Made by a program: the position numbers and the translations under genes. The notes beneath the pieces are model-generated. The model searched no databases. It had not been told where the DNA came from and saw nothing but the letters and a program-made list of their open reading frames with translations. From Siccirubricoccus sp. G192 (lineage in GTDB: Bacteria > Pseudomonadota > Alphaproteobacteria > Acetobacterales > Acetobacteraceae), in the NCBI RefSeq assembly GCF_019084075.1, contig NZ_JAHREN010000001.1:2825501-2889500 (forward strand): a stretch of DNA of 64,000 nt, written 5' to 3'. Below, piece by piece: positions 20,437 through 28,945 of this stretch. Position 1 is the stretch's first letter; each line of letters opens with the position of its first letter.

Positions 20437-21251
20437 TGCATGGCCGGGTGCTGATCGTCGCCGGGTCGGATTCCGGCGGCGGCGCCGGCATCCAGGCGGA
20501 TCTGAAGGCGGTGACCGCGCTTGGCGGCTTCGCGGCCACCGCCATCACCGCCCTGACGGCGCAGAACACGCTCGGCGTGCAGGGCGTGCTGCCGGTGCCG
20601 GTGGAGTTCATCCGCCAGCAGATCCGCGTGGTGCTCACCGATATCGGCGCCGATGCGCTGAAGACCGGCATGCTGCACGACAGCCCGACGATCGAGGCGG
20701 TCTGTGCCGAATTGGCCGTGCATGCCCCTGGCGTGCCGCTGGTGGCCGACCCAGTGATGGTGGCCAAGGGTGGCCACCGGCTGTTGCAGCCGGATGCGGT
20801 GGAGACCCTGAAGCGCCGCCTGCTGCCGCTCGCCACCCTCATCACGCCGAATCTGCCGGAGGCCGAGGTGCTGTCCGGCATGGCGATCCGCGATGAGGCG
20901 GATATGCACCATGCGGCGGAGGCGCTGCTGACGCTCGGCGTGCCCGCCGTGCTGCTGAAGGGCGGGCATCTGGAGGGGGCGCTGGTGGTGGACCTGCTGG
21001 CGACCGAGGCCGGCATCCACCGCTTCGAGAGCCCGCGGATCGAGACCCGGCACACCCATGGCACCGGCTGCACCCTGGCCTCGGCGATCGCCGCCGGGCT
21101 GGCGCAGGGAATGGCGCTGCATGATGCGGTGGCGCGGGCGCGGGCCTATGTGCGGGCAGCCATCGCGGCGGCGCCGGGGATCGGGCAGGGGCATGGACCG
21201 CTGGACCATGGCGTAACCCTGGACCCGGCACGGCTGGCGGCGCTCGGATGA
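20436..21251 (+). CDS. thiD: hydroxymethylpyrimidine kinase/phosphomethylpyrimidine kinase ThiD
   Basis: ThiD phosphorylates HMP and HMP-P in thiamine synthesis, supplying the substrate of ThiE encoded at the left end of the window. The 271-residue ribokinase-fold product has IVAGSDSGGGAGIQADLK at the N-terminus, ALTAQNTLGVQGV, VVADPVMVAKGGH (as VADPVMVAKGGH), and the anion-hole signature HTHGTGCTLASAIAA. ATG 20436 follows a GGGAG stretch and overlaps the stop of the repeat mini-ORF. The upstream in-frame extension is repeat sequence and is excluded. Confidence 0.93.
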   Translation: MHGRVLIVAGSDSGGGAGIQADLKAVTALGGFAATAITALTAQNTLGVQGVLPVPVEFIRQQIRVVLTDIGADALKTGMLHDSPTIEAVCAELAVHAPGVPLVADPVMVAKGGHRLLQPDAVETLKRRLLPLATLITPNLPEAEVLSGMAIRDEADMHHAAEALLTLGVPAVLLKGGHLEGALVVDLLATEAGIHRFESPRIETRHTHGTGCTLASAIAAGLAQGMALHDAVARARAYVRAAIAAAPGIGQGHGPLDHGVTLDPARLAALG

Positions 21252-21254
21252 AGC

Positions 21255-21345
21255 GAGTGGCGCTGCCGGAGGCTTGATCCCGGGCCTCGCCAGGCGTAAC
21301 CCTTCCGGCGGGCCACGCCCCCCACCGGGGCGCATCTGCTTCTGG
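21255..21345 (+). promoter_or_regulatory. candidate serC leader RNA
   Basis: The 107-base gap before serC contains a structured stretch: GCCGGA..., GGCTTGATCCCGGGCCTCGCC, CAGGCGTAACCCTTCCGGC and GGGCC, with several nested complementary G/C blocks (for example gccgga with tccggc). The Rfam serC leader (RF00517) is described upstream of serC-serA operons in alphaproteobacteria, exactly this context. The assignment rests on position and remembered consensus elements rather than a covariance search. Ends are approximate. Confidence 0.5.
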
Positions 21346-21358
21346 AAGGGAGCGCAAC

Positions 21359-22540
21359 ATGGCGCAATCCGCCTCCAAGCCCGGATCACGTCCGGCGAAT
21401 CCGCAATTCTCCTCCGGTCCCTGCACCAAGCGCCCCGGCTGGACGCTGGAGGCGCTTTCCGGCGCCATGACCGGCCGCAGCCACCGCGCCGCGCAGCCCA
21501 AGGCAAGGCTGGCGGAGGTGATCGAGCGGTCCAAATCCATCCTCGGCATGCCGGCGGGCTGGCGGCTCGGCATCGTGCCGGCCTCCGATACCGGGGCGGT
21601 CGAGATGGCGCTGTGGTCGCTGCTCGGCGCCCGCGGGGTCGATGTGCTGGCCTGGGAGAGCTTCTCCAAGGACTGGGCCACCGATGTCCTGAAGCAACTC
21701 AGGCTGAAGGATGCGCGGGTGATCGAGGCGCCCTATGGACGCCTGCCCGACCTCGCCGCCGCCGACTGGTCGCGCGACGTGGTCTTCGTCTGGAACGGCA
21801 CCACCTCGGGCGTGCGGTTGGCCGATGCGGGTTGGATTCCGGCGGAGCGCGAGGGGCTGGCGATCTGCGATGCCACCTCCGCCGCCTTCGCCATGGACCT
21901 GCCCTGGGACAAGCTGGATGTCGTCACCTGGTCCTGGCAGAAGGTGCTGGGCGGCGAGGCGGCGCATGGGATGCTGGCGCTCTCGCCCCGTGCCGTGGCG
22001 CGCCTCGAAGCCCACACGCCCGCCTGGCCGATGCCGAAGATCTTCCGCATGACCAAGTCCGGCAAGCTGAACGAGGGCATCTTCAAGGGCGAGACGATCA
22101 ACACCCCCTCCATGCTCTGCGTCGAGGACGCGCTGGACGGGTTGCGCTGGGCGGAACAACTTGGCGGCCTCAAGGGCCTGGTGGCGCGGTCCGAGGAGAA
22201 TCTGGCCGCCATCGCCGGCTGGGTGGCGAAGACCCCCTGGGTGGAGTTCCTGGCAGAGGTGCCGGCGACCCGCTCCTGCACCTCCATCTGCCTGAAGCTG
22301 GTGGCCCCCTGGTTCACCGCCCTGGCCGCGGAACAGCAGGCGGCGGCAGCCAAGAAGCTGGCCTCGCTGCTGGAGAAGGAGGGCGTGGCGCTGGACGCCG
22401 GCGCCTATCGCGACGCCCCGCCGGGCCTGCGCATCTGGGGCGGCGCCACCGTGGAGACCAGCGACATCGAGGCGTTGCTGCCCTGGCTCGATTGGGCCTT
22501 CGCCCAGGTGGAAGCTGACTTCACGAAGGAGGCCGTCTGA
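21359..22540 (+). CDS. serC: phosphoserine transaminase SerC
   Basis: SerC makes phosphoserine from 3-phosphohydroxypyruvate and glutamate with PLP. The 393-residue product resembles the alphaproteobacterial form: [17 protein letters not shown] at the N-terminus, [26 protein letters not shown], and the PLP lysine in [15 protein letters not shown] (about K197). It has a GGAAGGGAG ribosome binding site. Its TGA overlaps the serA ATG (TGATG), so the second and third... steps of the serine pathway are cotranslated in order with SerA. Confidence 0.94.
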   Translation: MAQSASKPGSRPANPQFSSGPCTKRPGWTLEALSGAMTGRSHRAAQPKARLAEVIERSKSILGMPAGWRLGIVPASDTGAVEMALWSLLGARGVDVLAWESFSKDWATDVLKQLRLKDARVIEAPYGRLPDLAAADWSRDVVFVWNGTTSGVRLADAGWIPAEREGLAICDATSAAFAMDLPWDKLDVVTWSWQKVLGGEAAHGMLALSPRAVARLEAHTPAWPMPKIFRMTKSGKLNEGIFKGETINTPSMLCVEDALDGLRWAEQLGGLKGLVARSEENLAAIAGWVAKTPWVEFLAEVPATRSCTSICLKLVAPWFTALAAEQQAAAAKKLASLLEKEGVALDAGAYRDAPPGLRIWGGATVETSDIEALLPWLDWAFAQVEADFTKEAV

Positions 22541-24129
22541 TGGCGCCCCGGGTTCTCATCTCGGACAAGCTCTCCCCCGCCGCCATCGAGATCTTCAAGC
22601 GGCGCGGCATCGCGGTGGACTTCAAGCCTGGCCTGCCGCCGGCGGAGTTGCGCGCCATCATCGGCGACTACGACGGGCTGGCGGTGCGCAGCGCCACCAA
22701 GGTGACGCGGGAGGTGATGGAGGCCGCGCCGCACCTCAAGGTGGTGGGCCGCGCCGGCATCGGCGTCGATAATGTGGATGTCACCAGCGCCACCCATCGC
22801 GGCGTGGTGGTGATGAACACGCCCTATGGCAATGCCATCACGACGGCCGAACATGCCATTGCCATGATGTTCGCCCTCGCGCGCCAATTGCCGGAGGCCA
22901 GCGCCTCCACCAAGGCGGGCAAGTGGGAGAAGAACCGCTTCATGGGCGTCGAGCTCTTCAGCAAGACGCTCGGCCTGGTCGGCTGCGGCAATATCGGCTC
23001 CATCGTCGCTGACCGCGCGGTGGGGCTCAGGATGAAGGTCATCGCCTTCGATCCCTTCCTCTCCGAGAAGCGCGCCCTGGAACTCGGCGTCGAGAAGGTG
23101 GAACTGGCGGAACTGCTGGAGCGCGCGGATTTCGTGAGCCTGCACGCACCGCTGACCGAGCAGACCCGCAACATCCTCTCGCGCGAGAACCTGTTCCGGC
23201 TGAAGAAGGGCGCGCGCCTCATCAACTGCGCCCGCGGCGGCCTGGTGGACGAGGCGGCGCTTTATGACGCGCTGAAGCAGGGCCACCTGGCCGGTGCCGC
23301 GCTCGATGTCTTCGAGACGGAGCCCGCCACCGACAGCCCGCTCTTCACGCTGGAGAACGTGGTCTGCACGCCGCATCTCGGCGCCGCCACGGCGGAGGCG
23401 CAGGAGAACGTCGCGCTGCAGGTGGCCGACCAGATGGCCGACTACCTGCTGACCGGCGCCGTCTCCAATGCCATCAACATGCCCTCCGTCACCGCCGAGG
23501 AGGCGCCGCGCCTCAAGCCCTATATGGAACTGGCGCGGTTGCTGGGCAGCATGGCCGGGCAGCTCACCGCCGCGACCGACGGCGCCATCCGCGCCATCCG
23601 CGTGGAATACGAGGGCCATGCCGGTGAGCTGAACCGCCGCCCGTTGACCGCGGCGGCCCTTGCCGGCGTGCTCGGCCCGCTGCTCGGCGCGGTGAACATG
23701 GTGAATGCGCCTGTCGTGGCGAAGGAACGCGGGATCGAGGTGGCCGAAACCACCCATGAACGGTCCGGCGAGTACCAGACCCTGCTCCGCCTGACCGTCG
23801 TCTCCGACCGCTTCGAGCGCTCCGTCGCGGGCACGCTGGTGGCGGGCGACAAGCCGCGGCTGGTGAATATCAAGGGCATCGCGGTGGAGGCGGATTTCGC
23901 GCCGCACATGCTCTATGTGACGAACCAGGACCGGCCGGGCTTCATCGGCCAGTTCGGCATGATCCTGGCACAGGCGGGGATCAACATCGCCACTTTCCAT
24001 CTCGGCCGCTCGGCGCCTGGCGGCGATGCCATCTGCCTGGTCGGCTTGGACGGGCCGATGCCGGAGGTGGTGCTGGCCGAGGTGCGGCGCCTGCCGCTGG
24101 TGGTGCAGGCGACGCCGCTGGCCTTCTGA
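22540..24129 (+). CDS. serA: D-3-phosphoglycerate dehydrogenase SerA
   Basis: SerA catalyses the first step of serine synthesis, oxidising 3-phosphoglycerate with NAD. The 529-residue protein is the long form: substrate domain ([15 protein letters not shown]), NAD-binding [18 protein letters not shown], the catalytic His region [17 protein letters not shown], an intervening allosteric domain ([17 protein letters not shown]) and a C-terminal ACT domain ([18 protein letters not shown]) that senses serine in many homologues. It overlaps serC by one base and ends before a strong hairpin shared with the convergent gene. Confidence 0.95.
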   Translation: MAPRVLISDKLSPAAIEIFKRRGIAVDFKPGLPPAELRAIIGDYDGLAVRSATKVTREVMEAAPHLKVVGRAGIGVDNVDVTSATHRGVVVMNTPYGNAITTAEHAIAMMFALARQLPEASASTKAGKWEKNRFMGVELFSKTLGLVGCGNIGSIVADRAVGLRMKVIAFDPFLSEKRALELGVEKVELAELLERADFVSLHAPLTEQTRNILSRENLFRLKKGARLINCARGGLVDEAALYDALKQGHLAGAALDVFETEPATDSPLFTLENVVCTPHLGAATAEAQENVALQVADQMADYLLTGAVSNAINMPSVTAEEAPRLKPYMELARLLGSMAGQLTAATDGAIRAIRVEYEGHAGELNRRPLTAAALAGVLGPLLGAVNMVNAPVVAKERGIEVAETTHERSGEYQTLLRLTVVSDRFERSVAGTLVAGDKPRLVNIKGIAVEADFAPHMLYVTNQDRPGFIGQFGMILAQAGINIATFHLGRSAPGGDAICLVGLDGPMPEVVLAEVRRLPLVVQATPLAF

Positions 24130-24137
24130 CAGAGCCG

Positions 24138-24164
24138 GCGCCGAGGCCGCTCCGGCCTCGGCGC
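24138..24164. terminator. hairpin between convergent serA and enoyl-CoA hydratase genes
   Basis: An 11-bp perfect inverted repeat, GCGCCGAGGCC and GGCCTCGGCGC, with a 5-base loop lies between two convergent stops. It has no U-tract on either strand, so it may act with Rho or simply protect 3' ends from both directions. Confidence 0.55.
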
Positions 24165-24170
24165 GCAGGA

Positions 24171-24965
24171 TCAGCGTCCGCTGAAGACCGGCGGGCGCTT
24201 CTCCATGAAGGCGCGCAGCGCCTCGGCATGGTCCTCGGTGTCGCGGCAGCGCATCATGCCGATCGCCTCGGCATCCAGCGCCTCGCTGAGCGTGCCTTCC
24301 TCGGCCGCCTTCATGTTGCGCTTCATGTAGCGCCAGGCGACGCGCGGCCCCTGGCCGAGTTGGCGGGCCAGCACCATGGTTTCCTCCCTGAGCGCCGCAT
24401 CCGGCACCACCCGGTTCACCAGGCCGAGGCGCTCCAGCTTCGCGGCATCCAGCACCTCGGAGGTGAAATACAGCTCCCGCGCCCGGGCCGGCCCGACCAG
24501 CCGCGCCAGGAAATAGTGGCCGCCGAAATCGCCGGAGAAGCCCATCTTCGCGAAGGCCGTGGTCATGCGCGCGCTCTCGCCGGCGATCCGCATGTCGCAG
24601 GCCAGGGCCAGCGACATGCCGGCGCCTGCGGCCACGCCATTCACCATGGCGATGGTGGGCTTCGGCATCTCATGCAGCAGGCGGGAGCATTCCATGCGGG
24701 CGCGCAACTCGTCGGCGCCCTGTTCCGGGGTGGCCGGCGGCGGCTTCGCCCCGGTGGCGCGCGCCTTCATGTCGCCGCCGGCCGAGAAGCCGCGGCCGGC
24801 GCCGGTCAGCACCACGCAGCCGATCGCGGGGTCGGTGGCGGCGGTCTGCATGGCCTGCAGCATGTCCCACATCATGGTGCCGCCAAGCGCGTTCAGCGCA
24901 TCCGGCCGGTTCATCGTCAGCAGCAGCACGCCATCCAGGCGCTCGGTCAGCAATTCGGGTTCCAT
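24171..24965 (-). CDS. enoyl-CoA hydratase/isomerase family protein
   Basis: This 264-residue crotonase-fold protein acts on acyl-CoA substrates; the exact reaction cannot be read from sequence. It shows the oxyanion-hole segments ALGGTMMWDML and GAGRGFSAGGDMKAR, and the second loop NGVAAGAGMSLALACD. The candidate Glu position in FAKMGFSGDFGGHYFL differs from classical hydratases, so isomerase or another activity is possible. C-terminal ALRAFMEKRPPVFSGR is typical. It stands alone, convergent with serA. Confidence 0.85.
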   Translation of the reverse strand: MEPELLTERLDGVLLLTMNRPDALNALGGTMMWDMLQAMQTAATDPAIGCVVLTGAGRGFSAGGDMKARATGAKPPPATPEQGADELRARMECSRLLHEMPKPTIAMVNGVAAGAGMSLALACDMRIAGESARMTTAFAKMGFSGDFGGHYFLARLVGPARARELYFTSEVLDAAKLERLGLVNRVVPDAALREETMVLARQLGQGPRVAWRYMKRNMKAAEEGTLSEALDAEAIGMMRCRDTEDHAEALRAFMEKRPPVFSGR

Positions 24966-25050
24966 GGTGTCTCCCCCCCCGGGTTGTCCGGGCTGGAGTC
25001 TACACCGGGGCCGCGTGTCAGGCTCAACCCCATCCCTGGGGAGAGACGCC

Positions 25051-25210
25051 GAGAAGGCAGCCGTCCCGCATCAGGTGAACCAGCCGCTGACGGTCGAGGA
25101 AGTCGCGCTCGCCAGGCCGAAGCGGCGGGAGGTGCCGGTGCGCACCGCCTTCGCCGGTCCCTGCCACAGCGACCTGGATTTCATCGAGGGCCTCTATCCG
25201 CTTGCGGCTG
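25051..25210 (+). pseudogene. remnant of zinc-dependent alcohol dehydrogenase N-terminus
   Basis: In the gap between two minus-strand genes, one plus-strand frame reads EKAAVPHQVNQPLTVEEVAL, then REVPVRTAFAGPCHSDLDF and IEGLYPLAAGGDHPG. This closely matches the first 60 residues of FrmA-type zinc alcohol dehydrogenases, including the zinc-ligand Cys and following HSD. There is no Met at the expected start (GAG instead of ATG) and the remaining 300 residues are absent. It therefore looks like a decaying gene fragment. The rest of the 24966-25324 gap holds nothing else I recognise. Confidence 0.65.
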
Positions 25211-25324
25211 GAGGGGATCACCCAGGGCTTCTGGCGTCCAGGGATGAACGCCATCTGCCGCAGCTCCTTGTTTTTGCAGAGCAGAGGCCCGCTCCCGGAG
25301 GTTCACGCCAGGCCGCGATCGGCT

Positions 25325-25885
25325 CTAACGGCGCCTATCGAGCCGATCCAGCTCGGCTGCCACGGCGCCGGCCGCTTCGGCGGTGCGGGGCAGGCGTGGC
25401 ATCGCGTTGAGGCGAGCCAGCGTTACCAGTGGCCCGGCGGTGAAGCTGGGACCCGAGAGTGCCGCCTCCGCCCCGGCGCGATTGCCGGCGCGCAAGGCCG
25501 CGGCGGCGCGGCGCAGCCCCTCGATCACCGGCTCAGGCGGGGCGGTGGGAGCGATGCCGAGGAAGCCCCGCATTTCCGCCCGGGCCGCCGCCAATTGCTG
25601 CGTCACCGCCGGATTCACCTCCGGAGCGTAACGCGGGTTGGTCTGCAACTCGTTCGTCAGGAATTCCAGTTGCTCCGCCGCGACCGCGGCCTCCGCCGGC
25701 TGCCCGGCCCAGCGGCTGGTATCGCCGAGGTTGCGCGGAGCATAGAGGGCGGCGCCGCGCACCGGGTCGCCGATGCCGCCCAGGTAATTCGCGCTTGGAT
25801 CCCGGGCACAGCCTGGGGCCAGCAGAAGCAACAGCAACCCGGCCAGGAGGGATACCTGCCGGACATGGGCGCGGCCGGGCTTCAC
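25325..25885 (-). CDS. predicted lipoprotein of unknown function
   Basis: GTG 25885 opens a 186-residue product whose N-terminus is a lipoprotein signal: a basic stretch, the hydrophobic run SLLAGLLLLLLAPGC and Cys at the lipobox. The mature part is helical and Ala-rich (WAGQPAEAAVAAEQLEFLT; VIEGLRRAAAALRAGNRAG). I recognise no family. The frame is open further upstream but without a signal-like start, so the GTG is preferred. It is divergent from the small membrane peptide gene at 25968. Confidence 0.65.
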   Translation of the reverse strand: MKPGRAHVRQVSLLAGLLLLLLAPGCARDPSANYLGGIGDPVRGAALYAPRNLGDTSRWAGQPAEAAVAAEQLEFLTNELQTNPRYAPEVNPAVTQQLAAARAEMRGFLGIAPTAPPEPVIEGLRRAAAALRAGNRAGAEAALSGPSFTAGPLVTLARLNAMPRLPRTAEAAGAVAAELDRLDRRR

Positions 25886-25967
25886 GAGGTGGTTATTCCC
25901 GCCGCGGCCGGGAGCGGCCGAGCCAGGCTCGCGTTCGAATCGGATCGGAACACAACGGAAGGTTCTC

Positions 25968-26045
25968 ATGCGCGGCATTCTCCTCTGGCTGCTCGGCATC
26001 CCCATCCCGATCCTTATTCTGCTTTACCTTTTCAATGTCCTCTGA
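25968..26045 (+). CDS. 25-residue single-span membrane peptide
   Basis: ATG 25968 opens MRGILLWLLGIPIPIL followed by ILLYLFNVL and TGA, a peptide that is almost entirely one hydrophobic helix with a central GIPIPI kink. GGAAGG at 25957-25962 lies five bases upstream, an ideal ribosome binding site. I recall very similar short LLGIPIPI peptides in other proteobacteria, annotated only as hypothetical, but cannot verify that here. The transcript would end at the hairpin at 26228. Function is unknown; a regulator of a membrane complex is one possibility. Confidence 0.6.
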   Translation: MRGILLWLLGIPIPILILLYLFNVL

Positions 26046-26227
26046 CGACGCGATATTGGATCCGCGGGGCTCCAGGGCCTGATTTCACCGCGGCCGGGAT
26101 GTTTTGCGGCAGGGCGCGGAACGCATCGAGATTTTCGTCAGGCGACGGACCTCTGGCTTGCATCCGCCGCCCTGGGGCCCGGATGCCGGCTTCTTCGGCC
26201 AAGGGTCCACACGCCACGCAAGGAAAA

Positions 26228-26261
26228 GGCCCGGGGCAGTGATCCGCCCAGGGCCTTTTTT
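26228..26261. terminator. bidirectional rho-independent terminator
   Basis: GGCCC (26228-26232) pairs with GGGCC (26251-26255) with further G/C pairing inside, followed by six T on the plus strand and preceded by AAAA, which gives a U-tract on the minus strand. It can end both the small peptide transcript and the OmpA-like gene transcript. Apart from this hairpin the 26046-26329 gap holds nothing I recognise. Confidence 0.75.
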
Positions 26262-26329
26262 GCTGTCCCGCCCCGGCGAAGAGGCCGATGCCCCGGCGGT
26301 GGGGTTGCCACCGCCGGGGACCACCGACC

Positions 26330-27472
26330 TCAGCGCAGAACGATCTCGACGCGGCGGTTCTGCGGCTCCCGCACCCCGTCCGCGGTCGGGACCAGCGGCC
26401 GGCTTTCGCCGAAGGCCGTCACCGCGATCTCGTTCCGGCTGATGCCCCGGGCAACGAGTTCCGCGGCAACCGCCTCGGCGCGACGCTGCGACAGGCGCTG
26501 GTTGTATTGCGGCGTGCCGGAACGGTCGGCATGGCCCGCCACTTCGATGCGCGTGGATTGCACGCGGCGGGCATTCTGCGCCGCCTCGGCGATGATCTCA
26601 CGTGCCCGCGCAGTCAGGTCGGCGCGGTCCCAGTCGAAGAAGACCAGGTAGGTGCGTGCCGGTGCCGGTGCGGCCGCAGGCGGCGGCGCGGCGGCCATCG
26701 GCGGCGGCGGCGGGGCCGGCTGGTTGAAGGCGTAGCGCAGGCCGAGCATGATGGAGTGGTGGAAGTTATCCGGCTCGACCTTGCCGCTGCTGACCACGAC
26801 ATTGGCCGCGTTGCGGATCTGCGCGTTGATGCTGGGCTCCACCGTGCCGAAGAAGCGGTACTCGGCGGTGAGGCTCAGGCCGGTGACGCCAAGCCAGGTC
26901 AGCGGGGCGGCGACGCCGGCAATGGCCTGATAGGCGAACTGGCCATCGGAGTCGTCAGCGAAGAAACGTGCCCCCGTCGGCGAGCTGTTGCCGCGGACAT
27001 TGTGCCAATCGGTCCAGACATAACCGACGCCACCGCCGATGTAAGGCTGGATGATGCTCGTCCCGAGGCCGAAATTGGCGAGGTCGAAATCATAGAAGAC
27101 GTTCGCCATCACGCCGTAGCTGCGCTGGAACCCGCCGACCCCATTGAAGGGCGCAAGGCCGAAACCACGGATCTTGTCGATCTCGTTCTCGCGGTAGTTG
27201 CCCTCGATTTCGGCCCGAACGCCATTGCCGAAACCCCAGCCGAGGCTCAGCACGCCGCCCCAGCCGGTCTTGGCGCTGGTATTACCGGCATTGGTCACAG
27301 TGACGTTCTGCGGCAGGCCGAAGGTGCCTCCGCTGAGGTTGATGTCAGAAGGGTTCTCCCTCCAATTCACGCCGGCGCCGGCGCCGAGATAGAGCCCGGT
27401 GACCGGTTGGGCGCTGGCCATCGCGGGTAGGGAAAGCATGGTCGCTGCCAGCAGCGCCTGTCGGATACTCAT
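26330..27472 (-). CDS. OmpA-family outer membrane protein, paralogue 1
   Basis: This 380-residue precursor starts at ATG 27472 (MSIRQALLAATML) with a signal peptide ending ASAQ. Residues about 22-240 form an eight-strand OmpA-like barrel with alternating aromatic strands (GLYLGAGAGVNWREN; LSLTAEYRFFGTVEPS; HHSIMLGLRYAFN). A Pro/Ala linker leads to an OmpA C-terminal peptidoglycan-binding domain (FFDWDRADLTARAREII; VAGHADRSGTPQYNQRLS; REPQNRRVEIVLR). It is a tandem paralogue of the next gene upstream. Intermembrane anchoring or porin function is inferred from family. Confidence 0.88.
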   Translation of the reverse strand: MSIRQALLAATMLSLPAMASAQPVTGLYLGAGAGVNWRENPSDINLSGGTFGLPQNVTVTNAGNTSAKTGWGGVLSLGWGFGNGVRAEIEGNYRENEIDKIRGFGLAPFNGVGGFQRSYGVMANVFYDFDLANFGLGTSIIQPYIGGGVGYVWTDWHNVRGNSSPTGARFFADDSDGQFAYQAIAGVAAPLTWLGVTGLSLTAEYRFFGTVEPSINAQIRNAANVVVSSGKVEPDNFHHSIMLGLRYAFNQPAPPPPPMAAAPPPAAAPAPARTYLVFFDWDRADLTARAREIIAEAAQNARRVQSTRIEVAGHADRSGTPQYNQRLSQRRAEAVAAELVARGISRNEIAVTAFGESRPLVPTADGVREPQNRRVEIVLR

Positions 27473-27657
27473 GCGGTCTTCTCCACTCCAGGTGACGCAT
27501 CGCTCGCCGAGGAAGTCTCGGTTCGCCCGCGAGATGCACACGAATTCTAGAAGGAAAATTGGCGCTGCGGTTCAACAACCCGTTGGCAAGCGATCCAACC
27601 GTGGCAGAATTGCAACACCTGATGCGCGGGGCTGCCGGAAGAGGCCCGGGATTGCAG

Positions 27658-27681
27658 AAGGGGCGCCTTTCGGCGCCCCTT
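27658..27681. terminator. hairpin downstream of OmpA paralogue 2
   Basis: A 10-bp perfect inverted repeat AAGGGGCGCC / GGCGCCCCTT with a 4-base loop lies 28 bases after the stop of the 27710 gene. It lacks a clear U-tract, so its strength as an intrinsic terminator is uncertain. Confidence 0.55.
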
Positions 27682-27709
27682 CCATTCAGCCCGGTCCGGA
27701 TCGATCTGC

Positions 27710-28768
27710 CTAGCGCAGAACGATCTCGACGCGGCGGTTCTGCGGCTCCCGCACACCGTCCGCAGTCGGCACCAGCGGACGGCTCTCGCCGAAGGCAGTG
27801 ATGGCGATCTCGTTGCGGCTCACGCCCTGGCGGACCAGTTCGGCCGCCACGGTCTGGGCGCGGCGCTCGGAGAGGCGCTGGTTGTACTGCGGGGTGCCCG
27901 AGCGGTCGGCATGGCCGGCCACTTCGATGCGGGTGGACTGCACCCGGCGGGCGGCACCGGCGGCCTCGGCGATGATCTGCCGGGCGCGGTCGGTCAGGTC
28001 GGCGCGATCCCAGTCGAAGAAGACCAGGTAGGTGCGGGCGACCGCCGGCTCCTGCGGGACCGGCGCCGCGACGGCGACGGGGGCCGGACGCGGCGCATTG
28101 AAGGCGTAGCGCAGGCCGAGCAGGACGCTGTGGTTGAAGTTGTCCGGCTTGAAGCTGCCCGGAACGTCGACCCGTGCCGGGCCGGCCGTACGGGTAACGC
28201 TGAGGCTCGGCTCCAGCGTGCCGAGGAAGCGGTACTCGGCGGTCAGCGTCAGGCCGGGCACCATGGCGCCCAGGTTGTAGCCGATACCGGCGATGCCCTG
28301 ATAGGCGAACTGGCCTTCGGAGTCGTCCACGCGATAGGAGCTGGTGCCGCGATTGAAGCGGCCATTGTGGATCTCGCTCCACGCATAGCCAGCGCCGACA
28401 CCGAGATAGGGCACGATCGGCAGGCCGGGCAGGTTGAAGTCGTACAGGACGTTGCCCATCACACCATAGGTGCGCAGGTAGCCGGCGCTACCGGCCCGCA
28501 CGCCATTGACGGTCCAGTTGTCGACCGAATTATCGCGGTAGTTGCCCTCGACCTCGGCGCGGAGGCCGTTGCCGAAGCCCCAGCCGATGGAGCCGACGAC
28601 GGCGGCGCCCACATCTTCGCTGCGGACCTTGATGCCACTGTCGGAGGCGTCCTGCCGGAAGTTCAGGCCGGCGCCGGCGCCGACATACAGACCCGTCACG
28701 GGCTGCGCCTGCGCGGCCATCGGCAGCGCCAGCACCGTAGCGGCCAGAAGGGCCTTTCTGAGGCTCAT
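27710..28768 (-). CDS. OmpA-family outer membrane protein, paralogue 2
   Basis: This 352-residue precursor has the same plan as its neighbour: signal peptide (SLRKALLAATVLALPMAAQAQ), a barrel opening PVTGLYVGAGAGLNFRQD, and an OmpA C-terminal domain ending REPQNRRVEIVLR. The last 120 codons are nearly identical to paralogue 1, including at DNA level, while the barrel loops differ. ATG 28768 is chosen because GAGGAG lies eight bases upstream; ATG 28774 is too close to it. Tandem duplication with loop divergence is inferred. Confidence 0.88.
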   Translation of the reverse strand: MSLRKALLAATVLALPMAAQAQPVTGLYVGAGAGLNFRQDASDSGIKVRSEDVGAAVVGSIGWGFGNGLRAEVEGNYRDNSVDNWTVNGVRAGSAGYLRTYGVMGNVLYDFNLPGLPIVPYLGVGAGYAWSEIHNGRFNRGTSSYRVDDSEGQFAYQGIAGIGYNLGAMVPGLTLTAEYRFLGTLEPSLSVTRTAGPARVDVPGSFKPDNFNHSVLLGLRYAFNAPRPAPVAVAAPVPQEPAVARTYLVFFDWDRADLTDRARQIIAEAAGAARRVQSTRIEVAGHADRSGTPQYNQRLSERRAQTVAAELVRQGVSRNEIAITAFGESRPLVPTADGVREPQNRRVEIVLR

Positions 28769-28945
28769 CCTCATTTCTCCTCGATCCGTCAAATTCTTCA
28801 GTCGCCGCGTCGAACCGTTGGTGAAACCCACGACTCCGGCGCCGCGTGCAAGCACCGTAACATCACCCGGCGCTGGTGGCACCGGGGATGCGACCATTTC
28901 CGCATCAATGTGGCCAGGAAGCCACAGGGCGGCATGGCAAATCCG

